A stretch of DNA of 5,246 nt from Myxococcales bacterium. GTDB taxonomy: Bacteria; Myxococcota_A; UBA9042; PHBI01; JAAZYN01. Made by a program: the position numbers and the translations under genes. Each line of letters opens with the position of its first letter. Within the stretch, counting starts at the first letter, position 1. The DNA is taken from NCBI GenBank assembly GCA_014239625.1, contig JAAZYN010000134.1, positions 1-5,246 of the forward strand, written 5' to 3'. Shown here piece by piece: positions 4,662-5,246 of this stretch. A model generated the notes under the pieces. The model made no database searches and was not told the origin of the DNA. It saw only the letters and a list, made by a program, of their open reading frames with translations.

Positions 4662-5246
4662 ATGTACCGCCTCGCACGTCCGCTCCTCTTCTCCCTGTCT
4701 GCCGAGACCGCGCACAACGCGACCTTCGGGGCGATCCGCGGGCTGGGGCCGCTGGCGCGTGGGGTGGCGCGGATGGCGTGCGGGTCGCCAGACCCGCGCC
4801 TGGCGGTCGACGTCGCCGGGCTGAAGCTGGCAGGCCCGGTAGGCTTGGCCGCGGGGCTGGACAAAAATGGGGTCCTCGCCTCCTTCTGGCCGAACCTGGG
4901 CTTCGGGTTCGTCGAGCTGGGGACGGTCACCGCCAAACCGCAGCCGGGCAACCCCAAGCCACGCCTGTTCCGTTTCCCGAAGGTAGGCGCGGTGGTCAAC
5001 CGGATGGGCTTCAACAACGCTGGCTCCCAGGCCCTCGCCGACCGACTGGACCCGAGCGCGCCACGACCCGTGCCGGTCGGGGTAAACCTGGGGAAATCCA
5101 AGATCACGCCCCTCGATGAGGCGCCCCTCGACTACGCGCTCAGCGCCAAGCGCGTCAGCGACCGCTGCGATTATCTGGTCATCAATGTCAGCTCACCGAA
5201 CACGCCCGGGCTGCGCAGCCTTCAGGACCCGGAGCATCTCCAGGGC
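4662..5246 (+). CDS. pyrD: Dihydroorotate dehydrogenase (quinone), class 2, N-terminal part, cut by window edge
   Basis: PyrD oxidises dihydroorotate to orotate in pyrimidine synthesis and passes electrons through FMN to membrane quinone. The 195 visible residues begin with the class 2 amphipathic N-terminal extension (MYRLARPLLFSLSAETAH), which contacts the inner membrane and forms the quinone tunnel. The barrel follows with GLAAGLDKNG (62-70, FMN-contacting K68), ELGTVTAKPQPGNPKPRLFR (85-104), NRMGFNNAG (113-121), GVNLGKSK (140-147) and INVSSPNTPGLRSLQ (174-188). In that last motif S178 aligns with the catalytic-base Ser of class 2 enzymes (Ser175 in E. coli), with N175 and N180 beside it. 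The remaining third or more of the barrel lies past the right edge. The start is well fixed: an in-frame TAA at 4650-4652 precedes it, and the ATG at 4662 is the first start after it. No strong Shine-Dalgarno is visible. The gene is divergent from the di-iron gene and is probably functionally unrelated to it. Confidence 0.97.
   Translation, partial: MYRLARPLLFSLSAETAHNATFGAIRGLGPLARGVARMACGSPDPRLAVDVAGLKLAGPVGLAAGLDKNGVLASFWPNLGFGFVELGTVTAKPQPGNPKPRLFRFPKVGAVVNRMGFNNAGSQALADRLDPSAPRPVPVGVNLGKSKITPLDEAPLDYALSAKRVSDRCDYLVINVSSPNTPGLRSLQDPEHLQG

Noticed and set aside
4649..5107. A 152-codon minus-strand frame opposite pyrD
   Set aside because: Antisense shadow of pyrD with no independent support.
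4481..5119. A 212-codon plus-strand frame overlapping the pyrD start
   Set aside because: It is out of frame with pyrD, whose product carries the complete class 2 motif set; the overlapping product has shadow composition.
1..5246. tRNA, rRNA, CRISPR array, insertion sequence or attachment site
   Set aside because: I saw no direct-repeat array, transposase motif, terminal inverted repeats or tRNA-like arms on either strand by eye.

Overview
The window is high-GC bacterial DNA with dense, mostly co-oriented genes, short or overlapping gene junctions and long antisense shadow reading frames. It looks like a Gram-negative lineage: the dihydroorotate dehydrogenase is the membrane-associated, quinone-linked class 2 type. 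A deltaproteobacterial/Myxococcota-like or related uncultured phylum is a guess; nothing in the window fixes the taxon.

Layout, left to right. Positions 1-3089 hold a minus-strand operon read from right to left: lipA (lipoyl synthase), a short degenerate 2-oxoacid dehydrogenase E1 alpha homologue, an intact E1 beta, and the first 60 codons of a lipoyl-domain E2 that runs off the left edge. The junctions are a GTGA overlap, an ATGA overlap and a 22-bp gap, so the four genes are probably translated together. Positions 3090-3408 are non-coding and contain several small palindromes and hairpins. Positions 3409-4476 hold a minus-strand ferritin-like di-iron protein with two exact EX28DEARH motifs, as in AurF-type oxygenases. 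Positions 4477-4661 are a divergent intergenic region with a clean CTGAAA-N3-TTTCAG inverted repeat. From 4662 to the right edge runs the first 195 codons of a plus-strand pyrD.

How the genes fit together: LipA makes the lipoyl cofactor that the E2 lipoyl domain carries, and E1 alpha/beta would normally decarboxylate a 2-oxoacid and acylate that lipoyl arm. The E1 beta sequence and the E2 MTDKATV lipoylation motif resemble branched-chain 2-oxoacid dehydrogenases at least as much as pyruvate dehydrogenase, so the substrate is open.

The main surprise is the E1 alpha-like protein. It aligns without gaps across the thiamine-diphosphate region, but the Mg ligand of the GDG/GEG motif is Ser and the NN motif is replaced by Gly-Pro. 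It also lacks the K+-site residues, the GHE motif and a recognisable C-terminal HSxSDD loop. The frame is intact, so it looks like a maintained pseudo-subunit rather than a decaying gene. This is the best candidate for something undescribed.
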